From Volvox africanus (taxonomy: Eukaryota; Chlorophyta; Chlorophyceae; Chlamydomonadales; Volvocaceae), in assembly GCA_030268105.1 (NCBI GenBank), contig BSDZ01000078.1:5061001-5125000 (forward strand): a stretch of DNA of 64,000 bases, written 5' to 3'. The number at the start of each line of letters is the position of its first letter. The stretch's first letter is position 1. The notes beneath the pieces were generated by a model. The model did not search any database. It was not told the origin of the DNA and was given only the letters and a program-made list of their open reading frames with translations. Position numbers and translations under genes: made by a program. Positions 9,821 to 23,038 of this stretch are shown piece by piece.

Positions 9821-12800
9821 ATGATTTACGCTTTGGGTACTGGAAAAGTTAGATGCCGAGATTGCCGGGCAATACAAAGCAGACTCTGCATTTGGCTCCT
9901 GGCAATCCTTTTCATAGCATCGATACACGTTCATGCAACCTTGCGGAATGAGGTAAGGGTATGGGATCCAGCCCCATCTCACGGACGTCAGGAGCATGAC
10001 AGCGAGGAGGAGCGATGTCTATGCAACATCGCTGTCTACTCCCTGTTTTACAGCAAGGTCTTTGGACGGCATGCTTGCAGCAACAGCGACACGACGCCCA
10101 AACGTGGTCGCAACACACCCTTCCTTAAAAGCAGGTGGGGGCCTTCCCCTCCGCCTTTGACAGGGGCGCAACACGGCGCAGGGAGCAGGAGCACTACCGG
10201 CTACCTAACGCCCTTCAGCGACATAAGCAACCATAGCATCGTGAGCAGTATCCTCATACCCGCTGTCGCCGGCGTTGTGAGCTGCCCTAGCGAAATCCCC
10301 AGAGGCATCCCCAGCATACAGCAATGCAGGGCAGAAACAGTTGTTCCAGCGAGCGGTGCTCCAAACGATGCCGAAAGGTGGTTAGCCAGCTCCGCAGCTG
10401 TAGCCGCCGACTCCTTACGCCAGCCTCTCCTCATAGATCCCGGGGCTGCTGCAAACCCAAATGCGAAACACCACTTCCCGTCAAATCGAAACGCTAGCGC
10501 TGCAGCGGCCGCCCGGAACGGCCTTGAGGGCGCTGCAGACAATGTCATTCCAGACAGCCGTCTCATCGTCCGATTCAACTACTTTGCTCCCGCTGACGAA
10601 CACCGTGATTCCCTGAGGCGCGTCCTTGGGCCCGAGGGCCCGGAGACCTGGTCCTGGCTGCCCCGCAGGAACCCCGCGGCACGCTTTCCCACAGATTTCG
10701 GTCTGCTGGCAGCGGCACCCGGCCGCGAGACGGACTTGCGGCAGCGCCTGGTGGCAGCGTCTGCTGACGCGATCACCAGCAGTGTACGCGACGTACACAT
10801 CGACAGGCGCTACACTGGAAAGCTGTCTTGGTTACCTGAGGACGGGCCGTTGCGCGACGTCGTGCAGGATCTCAGCAGTTTCAGCATTGGTGGTGCTGCC
10901 CCCGCTGCCGCTGCCGCTGCTGCCGTTGACGGTCCTGATGAGATGTTGTTCTCTGTGTCTTCCCGGCGTCCTGGTCGTATCGTGACGCGGTTTTCCACTG
11001 AGGAGCTGACGGGGGATGATGACCCGGAGGCGGTGCTGGAGGAAGGTGCACAAAAGGCATGGCGTGTGCCGCCGGGTATGCAAGCGGCGGCAGTGGGACC
11101 GGGCGCTGCCGCTCAGGACCTGAGCTACGGTCTGGAGCTGGACCACAGAGCACTGGGTGCGGACATGGCGGTGGCCGTCGGCCCAGGGTGGAACCCGGCC
11201 CTGAACGTCGAGGAGGTCGAGAGACTGATGGAAAGAGGTGATGATGAGGAGCTGCAGATGTCGGAAGGGGGCGGATTGACTGGGTCGCGTCGGCGGGTTG
11301 CGTCGGCTGAAGATTCTGGTGGCGGCAGGGACAGCGGCGCAGCTGAAGCCGCCGCAAGCCATTGGCATAGTCACGGCCACGGCCGGCTCCACGACGTCGC
11401 GGCCCATGCCGCCAAGCATCATGATCAGCAGCTGCATCCGCAGATACACCGTCGGAAGCGGCACAAAGATCACTTCCGTCCGCATCACTCGGACGGCACC
11501 GGCACCGACACTAGTGGTGGCGACACTCATCCAGAGGCCGCGATGACGGCAACGGCGCCGCACACGGGCCGGATGGGTGGGAGCATGGGAATGGGGAACG
11601 ACGGCAGCGACGGCGGTCGCGGTGACGGAGATTCCGAGGGGGTTCATGCGCAGAGGCAGCGGCGGCGGCGGCTGCATCTGGACTTGAAGGCCAGCAGCGG
11701 CACGATGCCGGTGATGCTTCAGGCGGACAAGCTGTGGAAGCAGGGCTACACGGGCAAAGGCGTCCGGGTGCGTTCTAGAGGGTTCGCACGCACAGGCACT
11801 GGCACAGCAGGGGGTCTCCTGAACCGGGGGCCGGGGGCGTGTATGCGTGTTGTTTTTACCGCATAACCCCACGGCTTCACACATATGTATATCACACGCA
11901 CACTCACGTCGGGTTTATTCTCCTCATCCCCCCTTATCCACTTAACCCGTAGGTGGGTATTTTTGACACGGGTATTCGCAGTGGCCACCCGCACATTCGC
12001 AACATCCGTGAGCGGACGAACTGGACCCACCAGGACTCCCTCAGCGACGGGTTGGGACATGGCTCCTTTGTGGCAGGTGGGCAGCGGGGGCTGGGGTATC
12101 CCACTGATGATGAGGAGGAAGGGGGGTGGTCTGGGTGCCCCTCCCACAGGCAGGAGCCCTCACGTTGCCGGGAGGTAGTGAGCCGGTAATGAAGCTGTAA
12201 GCTGGTAATGGGGATGTGCAGCTAAAGCGGCTCACAGTATGTGTAGGGTGTGAGGTGCACAGAGAGCGTTGAGGGGCGTGCACGAGTTGTTGAGTGTAAC
12301 ACAGCCTACGCAGGCGGAGCTTTGGGGGTGCGGGGAATGTGGGAAGATAAAGACCAAGCGATGAGGGGTTTCAGTGTGATGACTTGGGGCAGCGGTCCCG
12401 GCGCCACGAATGCCAGCCGGTGGGGCCGTGTTGCTGAAGGAACCTGCATGCGTGCTAGTTGCTACCCGCTCTTCCAAGGGGCATGAAGCGCCCTCCTTCC
12501 TTTTGTGGCATTGCACCTCGCGTACCTTGCCGCTACCGTGCCTGACGGTCCACCCACTGTTCTGCTCTCCCACCCCCCGCCTCCAGGAGTGGTTGGCGGC
12601 CAGGACAGCCAGTGTCCGGGCTTCGCACCGGATGTGGACATGTACACATTCAAGGTGGGGACGAGGAGGGGGACGGGCGAGGGCTGAGGGCCGAACGGAG
12701 GAGGAGGGGAGGGGAGGGGTCTGTGGAGGCTTAAAAGTGAAAAGGATATGGCTCCAGGGGGGCCCTTACATACAGCCCCTGGCCGCCCGCTGCAGTTCTC

Positions 12801-15800
12801 GTGTTTCCGCCTCCATTACTCCCCACCTCCCCGCTTAACGATGTGCTGTGTCGGGGCCCATTCGCGCACCTCCGTGAATGTGCCGGCTTCCTCCCCTCTC
12901 TCTTCCCCCCCCCCCGCTTTTTGCTGCGCGTACTCGCCCCCCGTTGTGATGCATATGACACTCCGCTCCCAGGTGTTTACGGACGATCAGGTGTCGTACA
13001 CCAGCTGGTTCCTAGATGCTTTCAACTACGCGATGATCGTCCAGGTGGGTAGAGGCGTCAGCAGGGAGAGAAGGGGGCCTCAGTGGCTGCCTCGGTTGTC
13101 GGCCCTGCTGAGGTCGGCTCTCTTGGAGGGCACGAGGCGGCCACTGAATAGTGCATTGGTCAAGACTACTGTTGGTCCGCCTGATGTGGGCTGCACCGCT
13201 TGCTGCTGCCGCTGCCACTTCGCTGCCAGGTCAACGTCATCAACTTGTCGATTGGCGGACCGGACTACCTGGACCAGCCCTTCGTGGATAAGGTAACTCA
13301 GTGTGGACGGCGCCGCACGGGGTTACGGCGGTACACCCATTTGTACGGTATCGCTGTAGTACCTCACGGATCCTGTCTCCCCCTGCAACGCCATGCTGGT
13401 GACCCCGCTTTACGTGACAGTTCGCATTCGTATTCCCACCCGGGGCTTCCCCCACAATGTGCTGCGAAGGTGCTGGAGGTGACCAGCAACGGGATCCTGA
13501 TGGTCAGCGCCATAGGCAATGATGGTCCGCTGTACGGCACTCTGAACAACCCCGCTGACCAAAATGACGTCATCGGTGTGGGGGGAATCGACAACTGGGA
13601 CAATATCGCCAGCTTCAGCAGCAGGTACGGCAGCCGCAGGCCGGGAAGGGGGAGGTTGGGAAAGCAACCTGGAAGAGCTGACACAGTCACAGGTCGGGAA
13701 ACTGGGGACCAGTTATGATGCGGCGGGGTTAAAATCCGCCCTATCTGTGTATGCTCACTTGTGCATCCCTCCCACCCATTACCCGGCCTTCCCAACCCCA
13801 TTGACTGTCTCTCCCCCGCTGCATGCTGGGCCTTATCTTCGCTGGATTTTACCTCATCAGGGGTATGAGCACTTGGGAGCTTCCCCGGGGGTACGGCAGG
13901 GTGAAACCCGACGTAATGGCGTATTCCAAGGACGTGCAGGGTTCTAAGATTGAGGGCGGCTGCCGCTCGCTGTCAGGTGGGAGATGGGGGCTTCTTTGGG
14001 GGAGAAGTTATGATGGGCAGGGGGGAGGGAAGAAAAAGAGGCTGGAAGGGGAGAGGGAGCAGAGGGGACACCGTTACGGGGAAGATGGTTTTCGAAGTGC
14101 GGGTTGGGGACGGAGCGGGTGGTTGATTTAGAAACACTTACGCACGCATGCTGGTGGGCGCTGGAGCTGCCTGAGCCTATCGGCTTTCCCCCGGACCCCC
14201 TGCTGCGGCGTGTGACCGGACCTCAGCTCCCCGGACGATGTGGCAGTGGGACCCCATTGGCAGTGGCTCCGTTCAATTTCGGGCGGCTATCTCTTTGGCT
14301 GTGGCTGTGGCTGTGGCTGTGGCGTGTGAATGTGTACATATATACTTGCGTGTGTTCGTGGGCATGTCCCTATCCGCTTTGTTCCCGCACCCAGTGCTTC
14401 GGCCCCCTCCATCCTCACATTGCAGCGACTTGCCCTTTTCCGGCCGCATGTTGTTCTGTTCTTCTCATCTCGTTCTTGTCTCCCCACCCCTACCCTTCTC
14501 TGTCCTTCCCCCCTCCTCAGGCACCAGTGTCGCCTCGCCCGTGGTGGCGGGTGCCGTGTGTTTGTTGGCCTCCACCGTCCCCGAGGAGCGGCGCTGGGAG
14601 CTGCTCAACCCTGCATCCATGAAGCAGGCGCTGGTGGAGGGGGCGGTGCGGCTCAACAACCTAAACATCTACGAGCAGGTGGGGTCCCGGAGGTTGGCCG
14701 GTCGCTGCGTGATGGGGCAGGAGTGGAAGCTGGTCTTGAGCGGCAGAGCTGCTGCTGCTGCTGCTGCCGGGGTGGGGTTGCTGGATGTGTCGAATGGAGT
14801 GCTAAGTGGCACATAAGACGTGTGGGGCCCTACAGGTTTGCATGGCTACATGACCACCTCCTTAATCATCACCATCCTAACCACTAACATCACTCGCGAC
14901 ATGGACGGGGTCTCAGGGCTCCGGAATTTTCACGGGCACAGTATGGCCATGGGGAGACGACGACGACGACGACGACAGCAATAATAATGGTGATGGTGAT
15001 GATGTGTTGGTACCCTGGGCCACCCGACCCTTACCACACCGGCCCCCCTCCTCACGTCTCCCCTCGCCTCGCTTTACCCTCGCCGTATTGCAGGGCAGTG
15101 GCCGCATCAACCTGCCAAACAGTATGGCCATACTGCAGGTGAGGGGGTGGCATTCGGGGCGCCTGTAGGCCTATGCCATGGTACATATGCTCAATCGCCG
15201 TCGCCGCTGCAACGGTAGCACCTGGCAACGACTGCAGCCGTTGCAGTAGCAATGACGTCCCGGCCATCGCTTCACAGTCGCACAGCCGCCATCTACCTTG
15301 GACGTGCCGTTTAGAAGGCTGGCGAGGCGAGAGATTTATTGCCGGTTCGTACAATGCTCCAAAGTCTAGAACGAACAACAAAAGACAGCATACGATACAA
15401 AATGAGGGGGCCTAATTTGGACTTGCGGTCCTCGCGGTCTTGGGACCGGTCGCTTATCCCTCTCTTTCCACTGGCTGTTTACATCGATACCACAGGCCCC
15501 CTGGACTCATTGAATAGGGCCCCCACCAACACGCATCCGCCTACCCACCCGAGTAACCCCCACCTCCCTCCCCTATCCATCTGCGCTTGTTGTGTGCGCC
15601 CTTCCCTCAACCTGGCTGGACACGCCGCCGCACGCTGTCGCTTTGCAGTCGTATACACCTCGCGCCTCGGTCATCCCCGCCCGGCTGGACCTGACGGACT
15701 GTCCGTACATGTGGCCCTTTTGTCGGCAGTACTTGTACGCGGGTACGCCTAGGGCCGGGTACCCAAAGCATACACACACATGTTCGCACTTGGGTTATAC

Positions 15801-18800
15801 ATCCGGGGGGTTGGGGTTCCTTTGCCCTTTCACTTGGTCGTATGTCGTATGTCGTTCATCTTCCTTTCGGGTCTTCAGCGAATCATAATTACGCCTCACC
15901 TGGTTGTGCCTTGCCTTACCTGTTTTTCCACGAGCTGAATCGTGTGGTGAGCTTCGCTTGGACGGTTTTATCGAACCCACCGTGACTCGACCGCCGGTGT
16001 CCCACGGGGACCCCCTCTCCGGTCCTAGTTCACCCTGCTGCCCTGTGCCCTTTGCTGTGGAGCCTCCAGCCTCGTACCGGCCTGCCGCCAACGAGCTCGA
16101 AGAAAGAGACACATCGGTGTGTTTTTCTCACCCGCCGCTCCAAACCCCTCGCGCTCAACCCCGGGCCGACCTGCTGACGGACCCTGTCCTCCACCCCTGT
16201 CCACTAAAACTGTGGCTGGCAAAATACAGCTCTGGACCGCAGCTTCACACTATCTTCGTAAATTTACTTGGCCGCTTTATATCTGTCCCGCCGATCGCTC
16301 CTCCGTCCCCCTCTCAACTCCAGGTGCGCTGCCCGTCATGTTCAATGCCACGCTGCTCAACGGTCAGGGCGTGGTGGGCTGGCTGGAGGGGCCCCCGGTG
16401 TGGCGCCCCTCCGACTCGGGCGGCGAGCTGCTGCACCTGACCTTCGAGTGGAGCAAGCGGCTGTGGCCCTGGTCGGGATTCCTGGCGCTGTACCTGCGGG
16501 TGCGGGCAGCGGGGGCGGACTTCACCGGGCTGGCCAATGGAGTGGTGGAGTGTGTGGTGATGTCGCCGCCGGGCCCCGGAGAGGAAGCGCAGCGAAGGTG
16601 TGTTGGTGGGGTCTGAGGTGTCGGCTGAGAGAAGCAGGTTAGGGCGGGTGGAACCCAGGAAAACCACCACTCCCTCATAGCCCTCTCTGCCCTCACAGCT
16701 CCCCTCTCCCCCGCCTATGCGGTTTCAGGTCCATTGTCACATTGCCCCTGCGGGTCCGTATCGGCCCCGTGCCGCCTCGTTCCCGCCGGGTGCTGTGGGA
16801 CCAGTTCCACAGCCTCAAGTACCCGCCTGCCTACCTGCCGCGAGACAATCTGGATGTCAAGTCCGACATCCTCGACTGGCACGGAGACCATCCCCACACC
16901 AACTTCCACGGGCTGTACAACGCACTGCGGGATAAGGGCTACTTTCTGGAGATCCTCGGATCACCCGCCACGTGCTTCGACCCCGCACAGTATGGGGCTC
17001 TGCTCATCGTGGACTCGGGTCAGTGGGATTGGATGAGAGTCGGGTGGGGTAAGGTTGGGTTTTTGGGTGCACGTAGATGGAACACGTGCAATAACTTGGG
17101 AGCAGCTAGCTACATGTCAGTTTTTCGCTTTAAATTGGGGAGGGAAGGTGGGAGGGGGAGGGGGAGGTGTGGGAAATCGTGTACATGTAGTTGGTGTTTA
17201 GTGGTTGATGATTGGTGGATAGCAATCGCTAGGATTGCTGGCGCATTCTGCAGCTCTTTCCCGATCTTGGTCATATCAAAGCTACTGGAGGTCCCTGTGC
17301 CAAAGTCTTACGTTACCCATACCCGTGCCTTTCGGACGGCCGCGACATGGGCGACATGTCATTGTTGCTGTTGTTATTGTTGTTGTTGTTGGCGGCGGCG
17401 GCGGGGGCGGCAGAGGAGGAGTGGTATCCGGAGGAGGTCGCGGCTTTGGAGGCGGCGGTTTCCAAATTAGGACTCAACCTGCTGGTGTTCGCGGACTGGT
17501 ACAACCTGGCCTCCTTGGACCAGGTGGGCGGGGTGGGGGGGGGAAGGGGAGGTACGGGCCGGGATGGGGGGAAGGGGAAAGCATTCTGGGGCGCAGAAAG
17601 ATAAAGATATGTATATGTGGTATGTTGAAATAACGCGGCAGGCCGGAGTTCTGGTTAGGGTTATGGGCTTCGATGGCACCGGTTGGGAGAGATTTTCCGA
17701 GAGCTCCTAGACTGAAGGGTGGGGAGGAGGCCGCGGCGGCAGCGCTATGGGTACGGAGGGAGATGGTAGTATTGACGATGTCTGTGTGTGTGTCTGCATA
17801 TGCAGTCATGAACCTTCCCGTCCCCACCTTCGGTTGCGGTCGATGTTCTCGTATGCCCTCCCTGCGTGCCTATTCCTATGGTTTAGGACACACATTTGCA
17901 GACAAACATAAACACACACACACATACATACATGCATACATACCTGCACATACACACACGCAGATGCGGTTCTTCGATGACAACACGAGGAGCTGGTGGG
18001 ACCCTGCCACGGGGGGCGCGAATGTGCCTGCACTAAACGAATTACTGGAGCCGTACGGGCTGGCCCTGGGAGATGCTGTCATCCACGGGACAGTCAGCTT
18101 GGCGGGTGGGGCCTTCAGGGGCCTTCCGGATAGGGGGCGTGTGTGCGTGTGGGTGTGTACGTGTGCGCGCATGTGTATGTATGCATGCATACATATGTAT
18201 GTATATACTATATATTTGTGTGTGTATGTGCAGGGGTTACTCCGTGATGTCCTCCTTTTACGGCAATCCGCTGCACTGTGTTTTGCCAGCGGCCTTCTTC
18301 GCCGCCCGAAGCTCCCTTTCGTCGACCTGGGGACTCTCCACGAGGGGCCGGTCCCCCTCCAGCTGTTAACCCCTTTCCGCCGCACCCCTCTTCTCTCTGA
18401 ACCCCTCGACCTTTCCCTCTGCCTCCTCATCTACGCACACACGTAGGTATGCGGCTGGTGATAAGCTTTGGCTCCGACGTCGCTAAAGTGCCCAAGGGGG
18501 GTTGGCTTCATAAGGTACGACCGACGTGTGTGACACGTGTCCCGGCAAAACACACATGCGTTAACGCGTTCGTAACTAACGGCGCGTCAAGTTATGTGGG
18601 AACACACGGAACGTCACAGCTCACGCAGGCATTATGCTCGTACATTACACGTCTACCAGAACCACAGAACTGCGAATCTGGCCCAGTGCCATTCGTCGTT
18701 CACGGACGAACCTCTTGAGTAGCTCTGCGCTTAGGGCCCGTGTACGGCGCCACCTGCGAGCGGTTGGGATTTATGATAAGGAAATAGGTACAGTTATCGC

Positions 18801-20575
18801 CATCAGGCACTCCAGGCGGCCGCCCAGCGGGACTTAGATGAGCCTGCTCTGAAGGCACTGGGGCAGATCCACAGTTCTGCGGTCCTAAGGCTGAGTACTG
18901 ATCTCTGGGACTGAATGCGCCAAAACAAAAAGACTATGGCTCTTTTTGTGAACCTTAACTTGATTCACAATTCGTATGTTTTGAATCGTGAGTATTCTAT
19001 TCCATAGTGAGTGCATGCCATGCGCGGTTACTTCCTCCTTGCCCCGCCCCTTCAGGCCTCCCTGGACCACGCGGTGCGACGTGGCGGCGCGAACAGCGGG
19101 CAGCACGGCTACCTGGCGGGGGTGGCCCATGGGTCGGCCGGGGGCCACGTGGTGGTGTTCTCGGATTCCAATTGTCTGGACCGCTCCCACATGAGTCACA
19201 ACTGCTACGACCTGGTGCTGAGGCTGCTGGCCCGGCTGCTGGACAAGCAACAGGGCCTGGGGTTGTTGGAGGATTCGGTGAGAGCGGGAGAAGGAGAGGA
19301 GGGAAGGAGGCGCGATAAGGTCGCCCACAAACCCCTAAAACCCTAAAACCTTACGTTCTCAAAGATTTCGAACCCTTCTAAAGAGGTCTGGGACGGCAGG
19401 GAAGTGAACCTGCGGGTCTCTAGGAAGTAGTGTTCCTCTTAATCGGCAGTGCTGCAGCGAGTGATGATAGAGGGAGAGAGGGAGAGAGGGAGAGGGGGGG
19501 AAGGGGGGAGGGGGCGCACGTGCTCGGCCCAGCTCGTCATCCAGTTCTTTTGGCCCACCTAGCTCTTTATCCCCCATCCCCCATCCCCGTACCCCAAGAC
19601 CTTGAGACTCCCTTCACCCCCCTGCACAGGTCAAGCTAAGCAAGCCCTACCTTACATCCATCTACAACTTCACACCGCCCGCTCGGCGCCCGTTGTCCGA
19701 GTACAATTTCACGGAGGTCTCGTACGTGCTTAGTCACCCAAAGCTGGTGTGCTTCCCCAACGCGGCTTGTGAGAAGCAGCACCAGAACCCCAACTGCGAG
19801 GTACGTGGGTGGCACCGGCTGGGCGGGTGGGATTTGGGGGGCGTCGAGGTGTGCGTCCAAAACACATCATGTATTGGTTCAGCAGGCTGATGGATCCCCC
19901 GTGAGGTTCTCGTGACCCGTGGGTCTCAACAACTCGTCCATGACTCTTGTGACGCAACCATTGGACACATCGTGGCATGGAGCTGGAACGCGAAGTTGTG
20001 CCAGTGCTTGCGTGTTCGATCGTTGCGTTTGCTGTCGCAATTATTGTCAACTTAAGAGCTGATGTGCATCGTTTGAAGACGTGGGCTTTTACCCAGCTTC
20101 CTGTTCGGATACGACGTAGGCTCTGCTGGCGGACAACAACGAGACCCTCAGTCGTAAGGCTGGGGCGGCCGCTGCTGAGAATTCCACAGCAACAAGAGCG
20201 GCACCGCCAGCCACGCCGGATATTAATCCTGACGTGCTTGAAGTTGCTACTGGCGCCGTCGGCAGCAGAGGCGGGGTCAGCGGCACCACTCTGCTCGTCC
20301 ATCCCGACGGTACGGCACCGCATGGGTCCGTGCTACTGCTGGGGCTCAGCGGACTGCAGTTGCTGGTGCTGGGCTGTTTGCTGCTCATGGCGCTGTTCTT
20401 GACGGTGTGGGTGATGCGGATGGGGACGGGAAGGGCGGTGGGGGGAAATGGGGCCACTGGCGCTGGTGACGATGGCGGCGGTGATTTAGCGAGCGTTGGA
20501 AACAGCATCATCGGATTGACGGCGGCGCGGCGAGATCGATTGAGCAACGTTAGATTACGAGGGAGCGACGTCTAG
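9821..20575 (+). CDS. MBTPS1: Site-1 protease (S1P/SKI-1), membrane-bound subtilase
   Basis: A Golgi serine protease that, in animals and plants, cuts membrane-bound transcription factors and other secretory-route substrates. Exons: 9821-11767, 11953-12076, 12587-12654, 12973-13044, 13230-13292, 13470-13624, 13861-13976, 14521-14678, 15094-15138, 15649-15742, 16324-16597, 16729-17018, 17414-17523, 17964-18105, 18447-18514, 19056-19277, 19630-19800, 20120-20575. All join in phase to 1,524 residues; the human enzyme has about 1,050. ATG 9821 gives a signal peptide ([18 protein letters not shown]); an upstream ATG at 9794 is out of frame. The S1P-type propeptide spans about 246-330. The triad is Asp654 (GIFDTG), His685 ([11 protein letters not shown]) and Ser850 ([12 protein letters not shown]), with oxyanion Asn774 (AIGNDGP). 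Conserved C-terminal blocks include [36 protein letters not shown] and SDSNCLD. A membrane segment lies at about 1444-1472. Extra length comes from an N-terminal extension and a 300-residue linker. Exon 1 could hide a small intron. Confidence 0.96.
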
Positions 20576-21971
20576 AATGAGATTGGATATCCGGTTCAGT
20601 TGCAGCGTTGACTTAAGGGCACAAATTGGAACCAAGAAAAGTTTCGTTAGGTTAAGGCCTAGGTGCTGAACGAGAAGTGCAGTTCCGGAGCTATAAACCT
20701 AGACCAGGCATGGAAGTGGCATGTATCAGACTTCCTGGGACAGGTTCTCGCTCACGGACCGATGTACGACAATGTATGGACTATGTTGTTACACTGAGAG
20801 TCGGATCGGATCGGATACGTGTTTTATTGTGGCGCTGTGGTGCTTTCATGCGCACCTCCAAGCGCCTTCAAATGATAGGCCCCAGCTGCCCGAGACGAGA
20901 GTAATACGGAAGGGGGAGGGGGGCTTGACGACCAAAATATTGTGGTTTGGGTTTTTGCAGGAGTCATATTGGGGGCTTTGATTGGGGCAGAAGGGATGCG
21001 GAGAGGAGGCACGGAGGGACGCAGGGAGGAAGGGGAGGAGTGGATAACATTGGGATAGTGATCGTGGAGTGGCTTGAAGGGAAAGCAGCGCGCTTTCCAA
21101 ACCCCACAGTGGTTGATTTGGTGAGGGGGTACGGATGAGGGTATGCCAGTTGTTTATGTTCGTGTTCCAACCGTCTTTCAAGCGGGGACCAGATCTCTTG
21201 AAGGACCAGGCTCGTGAAGGAGTCCGTGCTGCTGCCGCTAAGACGATGGTGTTGGTGGTGCAGATGCAGAGGGGACAATGTTGGAAACCAGTCAATCCTT
21301 CAGATCAGCGTTGCGGCAGCTGCGGCCTCTGGAAGGGCCTATTACGAATCTGCTGAGCCACGAAGGCTGGGAGGTGTGTAGAGGTGGAGATTGGATGAGA
21401 GGCGGACACTGGGTGGGCGCAGGGAGGCGGGTAATTCCCCCGGGCTGACGGGGTTGCAGGTGCTGAGGATTCGCCGCCGGGTGCAAGTAAGGATCATATA
21501 TGATATGTGTGTAAATTTGGTACGTGTGTGGTGGCGGTGGGGTGTCAGCAGTGTCTTCTCCATGACGGCATTTGCGAGAATTTGCTTCCCGGACATATCC
21601 AGGTCGCATGTACTGAGAGACTACGGTGTCATCCGCATCGTTTACACATACAACAATGAATGCATCGGTAACCTTGTTGAGGGCAGTGGCGAGCAGAGCA
21701 GGTGTTGACGGCACGGATCCGGCATGGACAAAGTCGAGATTTGCAATGAATCTGTGCTGCTGCTCTTTAATAATGGAACAAGTGGTGGTTTTGAAGGAAG
21801 ATGGCAAGTGGAAGTGAAATACTGGACGCTTTGAGGCTGTGGCATGGGCTGCGCGCAAAGCAGGGAGGAGGTTTGGAGGAAATGTTGGCAGAGTTGGCAT
21901 GTAGGACCCAACCCACATAACCCCACATCCTCCAACTATCCTACAAGCCTCAGTCATACATTATGCACACA
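20576..21971. other. 3' flank of S1P, no further gene seen
   Basis: Probably contains the S1P 3' untranslated region. A TGTAA, the usual volvocine polyadenylation signal, occurs at about 21509, some 930 bases after the stop; I cannot show it is used. Open frames on both strands are short and resemble nothing I know. Confidence 0.4.
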
Positions 21972-22065
21972 CATACAGATAACAGACATACAGACATACA
22001 GATATAGAAACATACAGATATAGAAACATACAGATATAGAAACATACAGACATACAGACATACAG
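21972..22065. repeat. Tandem repeat, unit CATACAGATATAGAAA
   Basis: Three 16-base units (CATACAGATATAGAAA) are flanked on both sides by the 8-base subunit CATACAGA. The larger unit looks like a CATACAGA dimer that diverged before it was amplified. It lies in the S1P-NOV spacer. Confidence 0.9.
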
Positions 22066-23038
22066 AAGCAAAACAAATTGCTTTCAAGTATTCATCGGAC
22101 TACCACTTTCATGGAGATGCTGTTCTGGTGAAGATAAGTACAGCGGTTGTGTGGAGAACTGGGGCCTGCTGCCCTAGTTCCCTGCATTTCCATCGTCTTT
22201 ACCGAGATGGTAGAGAGAAAATTATTTGCAGCGAAGACATACAGGAAAAAGACACAGACCAAATGTAGTTTACATATGGGTATCAACATCTCAAAAAAAC
22301 ATGCACTCCTGGGGGTCGGTTGTTGGGATCTGGTTGAATAATCCTGAAAACACTTTATTTACACAATGATATAATCATCAAGAAGAAATCAACTGGGCCT
22401 TTAACATGTAGCAACAAGTCAAACACAAGTCCTCCCAACTTAGGATTTGTTGTATAAGTACAGTCCTTGTGCAGCGCAGCAACAAAGGGTACAATAGTGC
22501 ATGATAATTATGTAACTTAAACAGCTTCAAGTAAATACAGAAAAATACCCTGGCAAAAGCGGCAAGCTGATGCGAGGTGGCCAGCCATCACATACAAGCC
22601 ATTCACTTTCTTTATACAGAAGTTATAAAATGAGACAAGGGCAGCTTTCTTGTCCTTACCATGGCAAAGGTTATTAAATGGCGACCAAAATAGGATCGTT
22701 TCAAGAAGGATGTAAAGAACGAAAAGTGACGATACGTATGATAGAAGAGATAGGTTCAAGGATCTTGCATCTCCAAGAACGTTCTTTACCGGTCTTTAAT
22801 CTGGTGTAAACATAAAATATAGTAAAAAACAGAAAGGAATGGAATACATGCAACCCATGATGAGGGAAAACCAAGATCGTTGCTTGATTGTTCCCGAACA
22901 TCTATGAAGCTGCTGCCATGTACACCGCCGTCTTGCCACTGGGCCCTCCAATCTTGCCGCTGGGCCACTCCTCCCATCCATGAATCCCCCCTGCCTGTCC
23001 AACCTCCGCCTGGCAATCCTGCTGCCAGGCCATGCTGA
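22066..23038. other. A+T-rich spacer without recognisable gene
   Basis: Several minus-strand open frames of 60-80 codons rich in Phe, Leu and Tyr lie here. They are expected by chance in A+T-rich DNA and match no family I know. The right edge contains short C-rich repeats (GCCACTGGGCC-like) just before the inverted-repeat element. Confidence 0.5.

Noticed and set aside
10832..11884. 350-codon minus-strand open frame opposite S1P exon 1
   Set aside because: The plus strand carries the S1P propeptide and linker in frame; the minus frame is a shadow of G+C-rich coding sequence with no family pattern.
21972..22065. CRISPR-like array
   Set aside because: Units are contiguous without spacers; it is a simple tandem repeat in a eukaryotic genome.
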